Notes under the pieces: model-generated
Seen by the model: the letters and a program-made list of their open reading frames with translations, nothing else
Databases searched by the model: none
What the model was told of the DNA's origin: nothing
Shown here: in pieces, positions 49,609 to 61,500 of the stretch
Position numbering within the stretch: position 1 is the stretch's first letter
Layout of the letters: each line of letters begins with the position of its first letter
Made by a program: the position numbers and the translations under genes
NCBI RefSeq assembly: GCF_965638725.1
Contig: NC_134949.1
Coordinates: 121,271,794-121,335,793, forward strand
Reading direction: 5' to 3'
Length of the DNA: 64,000 bases
From: Aptenodytes patagonicus
Taxonomy: Eukaryota; Chordata; Aves; Sphenisciformes; Spheniscidae

Positions 49609-52301
49609 GTGCCACTCCATGTCAGCAAAAACTTCAGAGAAAAACCATGCAGGAACAGAAAATTCTTTTTTAACCTGAGGAAGGGTAAAGCCCCTTTCTC
49701 CTACCCACAAATCAGGAAAAATGGGAACAACTTTGAGATCGCTTTGCCCTAATCCTCTCCGCTGAGGAAGAGCATTGTCTACATCAAGTCATAATACGGC
49801 CTCATACCAAAGGACTCTCTTTGTAAGGAAAAAGAAAATTCCACATTCCTGTTTTTATTCACGGTTTCTGTCAAAACTATTTGCGGGCTCTTTTCATGGG
49901 TGAAGATGAAGAGCTCTTTCATCTACATGTGGTTACTTTGACTTAATTTCTTTCAATTCATTCTATCAGCTGCTGCAATTACTTCTCTTCACAGAAACCC
50001 TTCACCGTCTGCTATTAAATTCCCAGCACTGCGCGGCCAAGTACCCGCAGCAATACTTACCACCGGTGTCAGCGCTGGAGCCGAGCGTGTCTTCTTCTGA
50101 AGGACAGATTAGTAAATGGGCTCTGTTTACTTCTGACACTTCCCTTCCCCAGGGCGATAGTGCAAGCGAGTCCGACTGGAAAAGAAAGGAAACACCATTC
50201 ACGCATGTATGGTTTATTTTGAAAGAAATTTTCAGGAAAAAAGACAGCCAGTACAGAGAGAGAGTAACAGGAGTTCCCACCACTCGCTTTTGGCTGCAAA
50301 ACGTGTTTTGTTGTTGCAATTATCCAGCGTGCTATTCTGTGGTATATTTTCAGATTAACAAGGTGATGTGTTGTGGCAATGTAAGTCGAAGAGCAAAGAC
50401 AAGAGTCTTCCCAGCAAACATTTGCGTAATGCAGGTCAGTCTGTAGTCGGCCTCGGCCATCTACCTGGCAGCTGACCCGACTACTGCAGGATTGGAGCAC
50501 TGCTGCTGCAGTCAGAAACAGAAACCCTGTCCTTCTCCGGAAAGAAAAACTTCTCCACTTCGCATCATTTCTGGAGCTCCCATCTTTCCGTGCATCCAAA
50601 TACGCATGCTCCGTTTGGCCAGTGTTATTTCCCTGTCACCCACCCACGCAGACTTCTTCTTCTCTAGCTCCCTCACACCTTCACTACATGTCTCAAATTC
50701 ATTATTTACTGCTTACCTCTTTTGGGCAACCGGTGACTCTGTTTCTGGTCTGAATGTGCTGCTTCTGAGACAATACACCTACTCAGGAGGGTTTGATTGT
50801 TTTGATGCAACACCCTCTCCAGCGGTGATACCGTTCCTCAACGCCTGGTCTGTGCTAGCTCAGGAATCGCTGGCAGCAGGTCAACTGGCCTTGTACGCAT
50901 CTCCTCAGCTGCACCTACTGATTTTGTACGTACATGAGGGGCTTGGGGGCTACAGGAAAACTATTCTGCGCTACCTAGTCTCCTTTAAAGGAAGACGAGT
51001 TCTAACTGGTTTTAAGCATAAAGAAAAGTAGCAAACTCATCTTCTTGACATTTCGAGACATTAACTTACATTTGGACAAAGAAATCAAATGACAATGGCT
51101 TTCTCTCTGCTTTCTTATGTTTACATCTTTTTCCGTCATCTTTTTTTTCTTTCTCTCATCTTTACCTCTCTCTCTTCTTCTAATCTTTTCATCTCTTTTG
51201 TGTTCTCCCCTTGTCTTTTTGTTCCTTGGTCCTGCACATCACCAACGCGTCCCTCCAGCTTGGCTCCACTCGGAGCCCGGGGCTGACAGAAGCCCAGAAC
51301 CAGGGCAGGAGAGTTCAGTGCAGGGCAAGGTTGGCGTGGACAGGCCGTGCCCTACATTGCTTAGCACATGAATGCAACTCATTCTCGTCTTGGACACAAG
51401 TGCAAAAGTCTGATGGTTCTTCCTGAACATAAAGCTCCTGGTTCAGCCTGGGGAGTGCGGTCTGAAAGGCTACAGCCCAGCGCTGAAGGGCTACAACCAG
51501 TGTTCGTCTGTTGATGCAGATAGAAGTAGCTTGCACAGAGAGACAAAAAATTTGGCTGACTTTGGTATAAGCAGGTTTCACGTCCTCACTCCATAGAAAT
51601 CCTCTGCGTTGCAAACATTGTGCTTCTCAGCTGGATTTTGCAGGCCATTCACCACCAACAACATTCACTGTTCTCTGCTCCAGCTCCTTGTTTTGCTCCC
51701 AGGGACATGCAGAAAGGTGGCCTGCAGCAACAGAGCAGGGCTGGTGTTGGCCCAGGCTGAGTGCTTTCCCTACTCACAAATCCTGACTGCAGGCAAGTCT
51801 GACAGGTTTCTGGGAAGAGGGCTTTCACCTTTGCAAGCAGGGGTCTGTGGGAGCATATGGTCTGTACCAGTAGCACCTTGCTCATCACAAAAAGCCATGG
51901 GAACTGTAAAACTTAATGTATTCTTTGTGTACTTCTTATGAGCACTAATGCCTCTGGGCTATAGACTCTTTGTTTTCCTTCATGTTCTCTTTTACACTAG
52001 TGGCATTTTATCAGGTTGATAATTCAGCTATATAAAAATCCCCCGATATCAGCATTAGTTTTGTCAAATCCCTTATCCACTGCGTGAAAACAGACAGGCA
52101 TTTTGTTGAAACAATAAATCCATTATGTCAACACAATTAATTCTGTTCACTGACTAAAACATTCTGTCAGGAACAAAAGGCATTAACCTAATATCTTTAT
52201 CTAGTTGACAAAAAACAAATTAGTTCAGAGTCTTTGATGTCATTGTGGTTTACGCCAAGGAAAATCCTTCTTGTCAACATACCATTTTATCATCATTTTG
52301 T

Positions 52302-52510
52302 GGGGAGTCAGGACACATGGGCTTTACCAGGGCTCTGCTGAGTGACACAGAGAAAGTTATTGCATCTGCTTGTGCCTGTACTTCCCTCTGCCTGTCTGGA
52401 CCAGGGCTTCTGCAGACAACCGTTTCTAATTATGTGCTTGTACCATGATGGTCTGTTCCCTGGGTCAGGGACCATCATTTCTCTGCATGTTTACTTTTAC
52501 AACACAAAAG
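52302..52510 (+). mobile_element. amniote MIR-type SINE relic, nearly full length
   Basis: The left part reads gggagtcaggacacatgggc, then agggctctgctgagtgacac, then ttgtgcctgtacttccctct. This parallels the tRNA-derived SINE order 'agtcaggactcctgggttc - ggctctgccactgac - tgtgacc - ctgtgcctcagtttccc'. The right part, ctgttccctgggtcagggac then catcatttctctgcatgttt, matches the conserved 3' segment 'gctcttcggggcagggaccatctttctgtgtttg'. Both halves are in the expected order and spacing, with a shortened middle. Confidence 0.65.
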
Positions 52511-52514
52511 GAAA

Positions 52515-55428
52515 GGAATCAGTTCCCTCTCTGCTCTTGCAGCACCAACAATAAGCACTTGATTTCTCTTGGCACTTCTTAATGCTATTATAGACCAAAT
52601 CACTTTCAAAGTCATTGGTTTCGAGGGGTTTCGGGGCTCCAAGTTTCTAAATGAGATCAGCTGTCCTTGCATGTCTCCTTAAGGAAAGGGCCTTAAGGAA
52701 AGTCCCTCTCTCTCACATGTATGTTTTTTCCTACAGCCATTGAAAATTAGAGGTTCAAATTTCGCATTATTTCTTCGGGGAATTATTTCATTACAAAGAG
52801 ACCTCAGGTTTCACTGAAGCCCTTAACAGTGGGCTGCATATGCACAGAGAAAGGAAGTTTTACACTGCAGTAATGTTCTTTCCCCCCGCCCCCTTCTCCT
52901 CAGAAGAGGTGAATTACGTTATGAGATGAGTTTTTAAATCAGCGAAGTAGTCAGTCCTGTCTCCCTGGAGGCTAAGGTACGGCAGTGGTTTCCCTCAGCT
53001 CCTCCTGGCACTGGGAGGGCTCCTCTGCAGCGGGCCTGGGACTGGAACATATGAGAGCAGATGATGCAGACAAACCCATCCTGTTGTAGAGGAAAGCCTC
53101 CACGAGCTCGGATGGGGCTGGGATGTAGATACAGGACAGGACCACCGCTGACGCCACCGCAGCAATTCCTTTACCACCCATGGGTGCGTATATCAGGACA
53201 GCAGCCCTTCTAGCCATGGGAGCAACCCACATGCAGAAGTTCAAATTTGTTTTCCCACAGGCACAGGGTTTGTGCAGCGCCTCCAGCACCCCGTTTGGCC
53301 ATGCCGCATAAAGTCAGGGGCTCCTCTGTTCATCCTCTGAGGAAGGTCCTCCTTTAAAGATATGCCCATTTCATTTCATGCTAACAGCACTATACATAAG
53401 CATGCAGATCAGCGTTGTCTTTTTGCTGAATGGAAGGGTTGTTATGGAAAGGATTCTGGCTGAGATTTATCAAATCTGAGATTTATCAAATCAAAGCTAA
53501 ATATCTGGTCTGCCAGAGAAAACCTGTGCGTGTCCCAGGTTTCCTTTTCTTCAGCATCCATCTGGAAATGGCCATAGCAGCACTTCTTTTCCTCACAGGA
53601 AGAATAAAGATATCTCTCGAGGGCGAAGAGGGTTGTGAAGTGCTACTGCGTGCAGTAATCCGAGTTAGAACTAAGCACAAATATACTTTTAGAAGATGGA
53701 CATTTCACAGTCGTCACTTGGCCGTCCACTCCAGCTTCCTTACGTACTCTGAAAGTAGCAGGACACCATCAGTCTTTGAAGTACTGTAGGTCCCACACAC
53801 AAGACCTCAAACACAGGTCAGGGCACGGGGCCGTGTGAGATTCATCCTAGCTACTTGCTTACGAGGAAGCTACACTTACCTCATCTATGGCACTAATGTT
53901 TGGTAGCAGATTTAAGAGGTTCATTTTAAAAGAAAAAAAATAGAAAGAATTAAAAAGATGCTTACAATAAACATTCAAGGAAAAACCTGAAATTATACTT
54001 CATCATATCTAAACCTTCAGACTGCGTGCCTACATTTCTTTTTCAAACGCCCAGTAGCTAAGTTTTTCTCCTTACACTGTCTAAAAGGCAACAGTGTAGC
54101 TCCACGCAGTGCAGACAGAATGACTGTGAATTGTGTGGTTATCAATAGATTCATGATTAGCATTTTTTCTTCCATTTATGCCTGCAGTGATTAAGACATA
54201 TCCAGCTTCCTCTTTCATTTTTTAAGAAACCTTTTTTTTTTCCCCTATTCTGCTGGAAAATAATCTGTCTTGGTTGATCTGTGATTTGGCCCTCTGCTGT
54301 GGTCATGCATTGTTTTAGAGTAGCTTGTGAATCACAATTGTGAGCTGAATTCTAATGTACTTGCGCATATGCTTACCTTTAAGCTGGCAAGTGATCCTTG
54401 CAAGATCAATAATGCTGTGTTTAAATACGTGTTTAGGGGCTTTGCTGGACTGAGACCGAAGTGTTCAGAATCTACAAAACTGAATTTCTGGTGGATGAGT
54501 GCTGTAATCTTTAGAAGTGTTATAGTTTTAATTTAACAGCCAAGGCTTTCTCATTTATTAGGTAGCTGCTGTCCCCTAAGCATGTTGGCTATGATGGTTT
54601 TTTGAGTGATCGTCTCAACATTCCCACAGACCTCACCTGTTGTATCAGCTAAGGTAGTCCGCTCTCGGAACTTCAGAGGTAGTACAGAAGTTATCAGCAG
54701 GATCAAATTACGTGGTAGCTATTTTGCTAATTTGGTTAATGAGATGCTTTCCAGTGTGAGACAGATGTTGCCTACACACACAGGCACAGAGAGAAACCTA
54801 GATCACTGGAAATAGAATTACTGCCTTCGGGAAATGTTCTGCTCAACGTACTTGCAAATGCTCGTGGGAAGCCATCCTGTTTTACCTAGCTGAACTGAGA
54901 TAATTGGCTAGGGATTTTCTATCTCCAATTTTAAACTTTTCTGATATTATCTGGAATGCTTCAATACTTGGCCTCTGAGGTTTTGCTGTGTTTTCTAAGC
55001 TATGCTTACTGAAATCAGCTGCAAAATCTTAGTAAAACATTGCTTGAAATCATTTCATGGTCAAAGCCAATCTATCTAATGTCGTGTCATAATATTTTAG
55101 AGAGCATCTGTACAGAGGTCCCTTAAAAAGAAATAGTCTTAATTGTGTATTGTTACTCTGTTATGTTTTTCCATTTATTTGCCCAGTATATTAAATCTGC
55201 TGTACACAAACTATTCATTTTTCCTAAACAGAAAAATTAAGTTAAACTTTCAACACAAACCATTTCCCTTCCAGACACAGAAACACCTCGTGCTTTATAG
55301 CAAATAAAATGTTAGAACATAACACGAAAGTGTGCAAATACTTACGGTCCAGTAGGACAGAACCAAAAAGTGGCAACGTCACATTGAGCTGCTATTAATA
55401 TGTGGTACTGGGAGAAGAAATACAAACT
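52515..55428. other. intergenic DNA, no gene seen
   Basis: No exon or repeat family recognised except the 16-bp tandem at 53461. The patch at 52.96-53.3 kb is GC-richer but has no gene signal. Confidence 0.5.
53461..53492. repeat. perfect 16-bp tandem duplication
   Basis: The unit tgagatttatcaaatc is present twice head to tail with no mismatch. Identity implies a recent local duplication, or a collapsed or replicated unit that may vary between individuals. Confidence 0.95.
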
Positions 55429-55640
55429 CATTGAATCACAGGAGAACGGCTGAGGTTGGAAGGGACCTCTGGAGACTGCCTAGTCCAAGCCCTGTTCAGA
55501 GCAGGGTCACACACAGCAGGCTGCCCAGGTCTGTGTCCAACTGGGTTTTGAATATCTCCAAGGATGGAGACTCCACAACCTCTCTGGGCAACCGGTTCCA
55601 GTGTTCAATCAACCTTAAAGTAGAAAATTATTTTTCCTAT
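55429..55640 (-). mobile_element. CR1 3'-end fragment
   Basis: From the left: cattgaatcacagg, then ctgaggttggaagggacctc, gttcagagcagggtcacaca, gcaggctgcccaggtctgtg, gttttgaatatctccaagga, ggagactccacaacctctct and gggcaaccggttccagtgtt. This is the CR1 3' region read from its end inward. Moderately diverged; older than the 9.4-kb copy and younger than the 36-kb relic. The inner boundary is at an AT-rich junction near 55640. Confidence 0.9.
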
Positions 55641-58322
55641 TTTTCTAAACAGAATACTGTACATTGGAAAAACATTCACCTGCAGTCTTTCACAGAGGGC
55701 TACAGAACTGCCCTCAGGCCACCATCAAGTCAGCGAAATGGTGGCAGTCCCAACTGCAGTGTCACAAAAAGGCATCAGGGTGAGAGACACCCGAAATTGT
55801 AGTGAAGTAAGATGGTGTCAGTGGTCTTTTTGAAATAGATTTGCATTATCACAGAAACGAGCTATTGCCACAGTATTAGTACATGGCCCTGCCTCAGGTT
55901 CCCCCAGGTTTTGGCAGACCAGTTCTGGCAAATCTCCTGTTGGTACCTTAAGGTGCTCCCACGCCAGCCGTCCCCAGCTGTGGGATGCTTGCCCCAGGGC
56001 CAACAGCTGTGTGGGCTGTCCCACCGCCACACAGTGGGACAGGCTCAGGAAACCCAGTTTCTTCTGTGGCTTATGCCAAGATGGATGGAGGAAGGGACTG
56101 CGGACAAATACTCTCCGCCGCTGACTCTGCTGTGGCAAATGAGGCTGTGCACAGACAGGCAGACCGAAGGGGTGACAGCAGCAACATTTTAAAGCCATTT
56201 AGCAAATATGACTAGGGCTTGCCTGTCAACTCCCATATTTAAAATGGCATCATGGATGAAAGACCACATAGTGCAATCTCTGTAGGCCACATGTAGGATA
56301 AGAAGGGACAGTGCACTTGTGGAAGGGCACAAGTGAAGTAAAACAAAGTTTGGGGTTGACAAGAGGTGCTCAGTTGCTCAATATAAATGCGTGATGTGGG
56401 AGCAAGGGGAAGGGAAATTGCTGACTGATGAGTGGTGCCGCAGTGCCGGGTCCCTGAACACCCTTGCAACTCCAGTTTTGGTCACCAGCCCCATGCATGT
56501 CCCCTTGGGGGACACGGCAGGCTTACTTACGTGGCTGAGGCAGACACATCAGGACAGCCCACCAGATAGCCCATCACTGGCCTTCATGGGTGTTTTGATG
56601 GCTAAGAAGGAAGGTAGAGCAATGACTTTCTTTGAGTCCTTGCACTGCCCCTGGTCAGACAGAAGTCCTGGGCATGGAGGACCCCATCATTCTTGGGACG
56701 TGGATGGTGACATGTCAAGCCTTGAGGGGCAAAACAAAGGCACGAGATGTTGCTGCAACTTTTTTGTTGCCAGATGGTATTTCAGGAGCCCATACTTGCA
56801 TTCGGGAAGGCAGCTATTGCCCTCTGAAGACTCATGACTTCCCTACACCCACCAATCAGCGGCTAACCATTTTGGGATGGCACATCCACCATGCACCTGA
56901 CAGGTCTCCATAGTCTTCCCCCAAACTTTCTAACTTAGTCTAAAGTGACTAGCAAGTACCAACAAAATCACCTGAGCCTCTGCTTTCCAGGATTTTCCAA
57001 ACCCAAATTAGCTGTGATCACACAGGCCACATACACAGCACTTGTCCCACCGGTCCTACAGCAGGTGTTAGGTGGAGCGTGCTTCCAGCCCCCTTAGCGT
57101 GGACGGCAGGTGAAGGGCTGGAAGCAGCACTGCGAACACTGCCCTGCGCAGCCCCTGTGAGCCTTTCCGTCGTGACCAGAGCAGCAAGGACCAGGTTTTT
57201 TGGCAGCTGTATGCCCTGCCCTCCATCCCCACAGCACACAGTCAGGCCACCCACACCCTGGCTGCCACCAGAGAGGAGCATGGCCGTGCTGGGTGTGCAG
57301 GGATGGACGGGCCGCGTGAGGACACAGATTACTCTGCAGGGTGGCAGATGTCAGAAGATGAATGAAAAGCACCAGATGGCTTGTCGGGTTTATCTTTTCA
57401 CCCTCTTCTCTTGCTCTCCAGCAGCATTTGATCATGATATCTTCTGGGCAAGCACATTTCCTTTGCTTACATGTCCCCAGGCCCTCTCTACCCCCTCCCG
57501 AACACCGTGGTGTGCCCACAAGCATGGCCTCCACCACCCCCAGGAGACCTCACAGGCCTCAGGGCGGGGAGGTGGCTGGGTGGGGAAAAACACACCACAG
57601 AGGCTGCACAGAGGATGTCGGGAGGGAAGTTTGGGGGTAGCTTTCTCCCCATTTTCCAGGGTGAAGGCAGGGGTTTTGGGGCTGTGGGTGAGGCAAGATG
57701 GATGAGGAGCTCAGGGGGAGTGAGAGAGCCACAGCTACGGGGAAGCAAACATGTTCAGAGCACAACAAAACCATACTCCCCAGGAGGGCCAACATGGCCC
57801 CTAAGCATTAGGGAGACAAGCAGGACTGGTGGGGAGGCCCAAGACCTTTTTAGATAGGGCAAGACTTATCTGGAAAGCAGGCAGGGAGGGAAGAGGGCAA
57901 ACCAGGACAACAGCACCAGCATCACTCGGTGGATCGGCACATCCCAGTGGGGACTAGCAGTAGTAAACCGAGGCCACATCACCTAACTGAAGCAGCAGGC
58001 ATGATGCTCCATCATTGAGAAGAGATGGCTCCAGTCAGCCCCCTGTGAGCAGAGCCTGGGTGTGATGTGGGCACCTAAGGTCCACCACTGAGGCCCAGGG
58101 ATGCAGCAGAGCCAAGAGAGAGCATGGTCCAGCTTCATGGACAGGGCATCCTTCCCGTCCCTCCTCCTCCATAATGCAGGAGGCTTACAGCAAACCCAAA
58201 GGTATATTTGGCCTCTCCATTGCCCGAGAAGCACTTCAGAGTGCTGCGCAACCTCTTGGTGTTTCCAGAGCCTCTGTTAGCGTGTGCATCCACAGCAAGT
58301 CCTGGAGGTCTCAACAGCTGCG

Positions 58323-58366
58323 TGGCCGAGTCGTTGGTTCAGACCCTTGTGTCCCCGTTCAAGGCC
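58323..58366 (+). other. tRNA-like A-box and B-box pair (probably a chance or decayed relic)
   Basis: tggccgagtcgttgg at 58323-58337 fits the RNA polymerase III A-box of Ser/Leu-type tRNAs. gttcaaggcc at 58357-58366 fits the B-box. They are only 34 bp apart, about 10 short of a tRNA, and no acceptor stem pairs around them, so this is not called a tRNA gene. Confidence 0.2.
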
Positions 58367-58422
58367 AGAGTGCATGAGGTGTGCTTCTGGAGCAGATCCT
58401 CCAGTTTCACTTGATCCAAAAG

Positions 58423-58442
58423 GGCGCCAGGTCACTGGCGCC
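58423..58442. repeat. perfect 8-bp GC-rich hairpin with 4-nt loop
   Basis: ggcgccag at 58423-58430 and ctggcgcc at 58435-58442 are exact reverse complements around gtca, giving a very stable small hairpin near the end of the GC-richer block. Confidence 0.75.
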
Positions 58443-58504
58443 AGAATCTCCCTGCAACGTGAGCCGAGGCAGGGTCAGTGGGGGTGATTGGGACGTTTGC
58501 ATGG

Positions 58505-61500
58505 AAGGCACACCCCAGAGCCAGCTAAAACGCTGATGCAAATGTGCACTGAGGGCTCTGCTCTGCACCTGTTTCTAGTGGTATCTAGTATACCAGCTTT
58601 TGAGTGAAACAGGACTTTTATATGGACCAAAAGCACTGATTAACGGGTCCTCAAAAGAGATTTTGTTGTGGAGTCTGTTAGGGTGGTGTAGGGTCTTTTC
58701 TTACACATTTTGAAACTCAGAGCTGAATCAAGGTCCAGAGGGAAAAAGGAAAGAAGGAAAGAAGGGGGTTTTTTACAACTTGTTCATCTTTATTATTTGA
58801 AGGCAGGCTTTTCAAAGACGAACACCTGACATTTGATTATGAAATCTATTGTCACACACTGCAGCCAGCAGTCACCAATCGTTCTCTCGAAACTTTCCTA
58901 AATGAAAACCGCAAGACTCATCTTCCTAACTAAATACTCAGAGCAATGCCACAGCACAGTGAAAACAGACAGATGAAAATGCTAAAGCCCACTAATGTAA
59001 CACAATGAGCCACACGGAAATGTGGTATGATATGCCGTAAGCTGCAGGGCTTTGTGCTCAGCATTCAAAAGCTCATACATCGGCACTGTTATGATAACAA
59101 GACTTTTTCTCCTTTGTTCTTCTTGCATTAGCAACCCACAGAGCCGTGGTGCCACCAGGAGAACTGATGTGGAACCGCCTCCATTAGCAGGAGAGAGAGA
59201 TATTCAGAGGGTGCAGAGCTTACTGTCAAGTAGGTACCTCCACACCTCTTTAATAAGCAATTATAGGAAATAAGTACAACCCAGGTCCCATTTTATCTGA
59301 AGGCACAACAAGGTTCCCTCAGAACTTCAGAGCATATCATGTCACCATGGACTAAGCCGCATTCATTCAGCAACGCAGCTGAGCCGTAGCTAGTTCCTGT
59401 GTGCCCACTGATGTTTCTCTGCAAGAAGGGAAAGTGAAACCTAGGATCAGGAAAGACAAATCTGTACTATGAGAAATTAGTAATTTCCATAAGTACCAAA
59501 CCACACAAAAGACGGGAATCCCCTACCACACTGAAGAAGAGGCGCATTTGTTGGAAATGCAGTCTCACGCAAACTGTAACGCATCTCGTTTTGTCTTTAA
59601 ATGAGAAAAGTAACCCTGTTTTCTCTCTGCATTGAAGAGACTTGCACATCCCAGCCTCCAAAACAGCCCCATGCAGGTGAACACCTTCTCACTTGAACAG
59701 GATAAATGTATTTATGCTCTCTGCGAAGAAGTTACAGTGGGAAGAACTTTCCCCAGCCATGAGTAGGCCTGAGCAAATTGAGCTACCAGTGTCATTTGAT
59801 TTTGCTTTACTTCTTTTTAAATCGAGGCTGTCAGGGATATGCTGAGCTGGCTAACTTTTATTGGTGTTTTCCAGCTCCTGCCACGATGGTGTGACAGCAG
59901 TTTTCACAGTGCTAGAGTGTCCGCATCGACAGCATCACCATTGCACCACATGGGAATAGCAGCAACCGAGAGAGTGCGAGCACGCCCAGGGGAGCAGCCT
60001 GAACTTAGCTTTGGGAGCCCCAGCTGAAAGCAAATAATGCAAAACCTCCTCATCGCCTTAAACCCCATTGCTGCTCCTGGAAGTGTTCTTCTGCTGTCAC
60101 CAAAATAACTGAGAGACGCCAATGGAAACGGTTGTCATGGGCTTTTACCATCCAGCACCTGAGCACAAGAGGTGCTTACATGTGCATGAGATTGTTTTGT
60201 CAGCATTTCTGTCTTGCCCTTACACTGTGCTGCATTAACAATCCCTTCAGGCTCAAATTCAGTTGAATTTAATTATATTAGCAAAGCGACATTATCCCTT
60301 CGCATGACTATCATCGGTAGTTTTCAGAAACGCATATCGCATACAATGTCTCAAGGATGTTCAATTAATAGCCTGCAAGTAAGGCTGGCTCTAGTTGCTC
60401 GGATAGTGATGGAGGAGCTGTAGGAAGAAAATGCTCCGTCAAAACCAGACATCACAGGTCAACTGTGATGTGAAACTGTTGTTTTTAACTCCAAACAACT
60501 CCTTTTCTTTATGAAACTGGAGAGAAGCCCTTTCCCAGCTGTAAAACCAACATAGATAGTTAAACTTGGGGATGATCCTTCCACATTTCTTCCTGATTTC
60601 ATTGCTTTCAGGAGCAGAGAGCAAGAATCCAAGAGAAAGCATAATCGATATACTATGCTTCACACAAACAGATCTGTTTTGCCACTCCAGGTGTAACTTC
60701 AGTTAATGATAACAGGGACAATGTTTGGCAGGTGGTGGGACCAGCCAGAGATCAGTATTGCACACTGATGCTGCAGTTTTTTACAAACAGCTGTGGGGAC
60801 TACTTATCTATGTCACAATACTACTCTAAACTTCTGCTTGTTTGGGACCACAGTTTTATTATCCTGCAAGTTTCTTCCTCATTCCCCAGTGTTAGTCTCT
60901 CCAGGGATGGGACGTCTTTGTGGACTGACGAAGTACTTGAGATAATAGTTCTGCAAAGCGTTAATTCCTTTGATTCATGCTAAGCACACCCTTTGCCTAC
61001 TGCTGCTGTGTATTTTGTATTTATTTATTTGTGTAGAGCCGTAAGGCAGCTTTTTAAAGTGTGCACAGTTTTAAAAAGCAGATATAGGTGTAGAAGAAGG
61101 GAACTGTTACCCAGCTGGTACCACAATATGTTACTTGTTTAGAGCCCAGTCATAAAACCAACCAGGTGAAAGCAGCAGCATCCCTGTGGATTTTCAACAT
61201 CAGAACAAGCAGAGATCTCGCCCTGTGCTGCAGACCTAATGCAGGATTAAAACGTGTGACTGTGAGAACCTGGCATAGCAAGCAGAAAAATGGAAAGCCC
61301 CTCTGGAGCAGGTGAGCCCCCCTTGCCAGCACAGACCGCCTCGGGGAGGGCGGGGGGGGTGGGCAGGGGGGTGTCTCGCTGATCCTCGCTGTGGATCAGG
61401 GCAGCGCTCTGCAGGTTCAAGCTATTCAGCCTAAATATCCTAAATAAAAAAGTCCTCCCCTGTAGTAACTATCCCACAACTGGGACTGTAGATTGCACTA

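Larger units (their letters stand above)
37005..52301. other. long gene-poor intergenic stretch
   Basis: About 15 kb of mainly AT-rich DNA. I found no supportable exon, RNA gene or known repeat apart from simple sequence: (ATT)n near 38998, purine-rich DNA near 39229-39270, TA/CA microsatellite near 41185-41214, and a 31-bp-spaced duplication near 49562. The longest open frames (49210-49752 and 50492-51031, both plus, about 180 codons) open with TTG and show no domain, so they are treated as chance. Confidence 0.5.
55645..58500. other. GC-richer block of unknown origin
   Basis: This stretch is visibly richer in G and C than the DNA on either side (especially 56.4-58.5 kb). It has overlapping open frames on both strands, none with a recognisable domain and none clearly starting from a good ATG with matching codon structure. 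No LTR ends, poly(A) tail or target duplication could be identified. It could be an old LTR element, an unrecognised lncRNA or simply a local isochore shift. Confidence 0.4.

Noticed and set aside
49210..49752. 180-codon open frame
   Set aside because: It opens with TTG, lacks recognisable motifs and lies in AT-rich intergenic DNA with a small internal duplication.
50492..51031. 179-codon open frame
   Set aside because: It opens with TTG and has no domain; splice or promoter context is absent.
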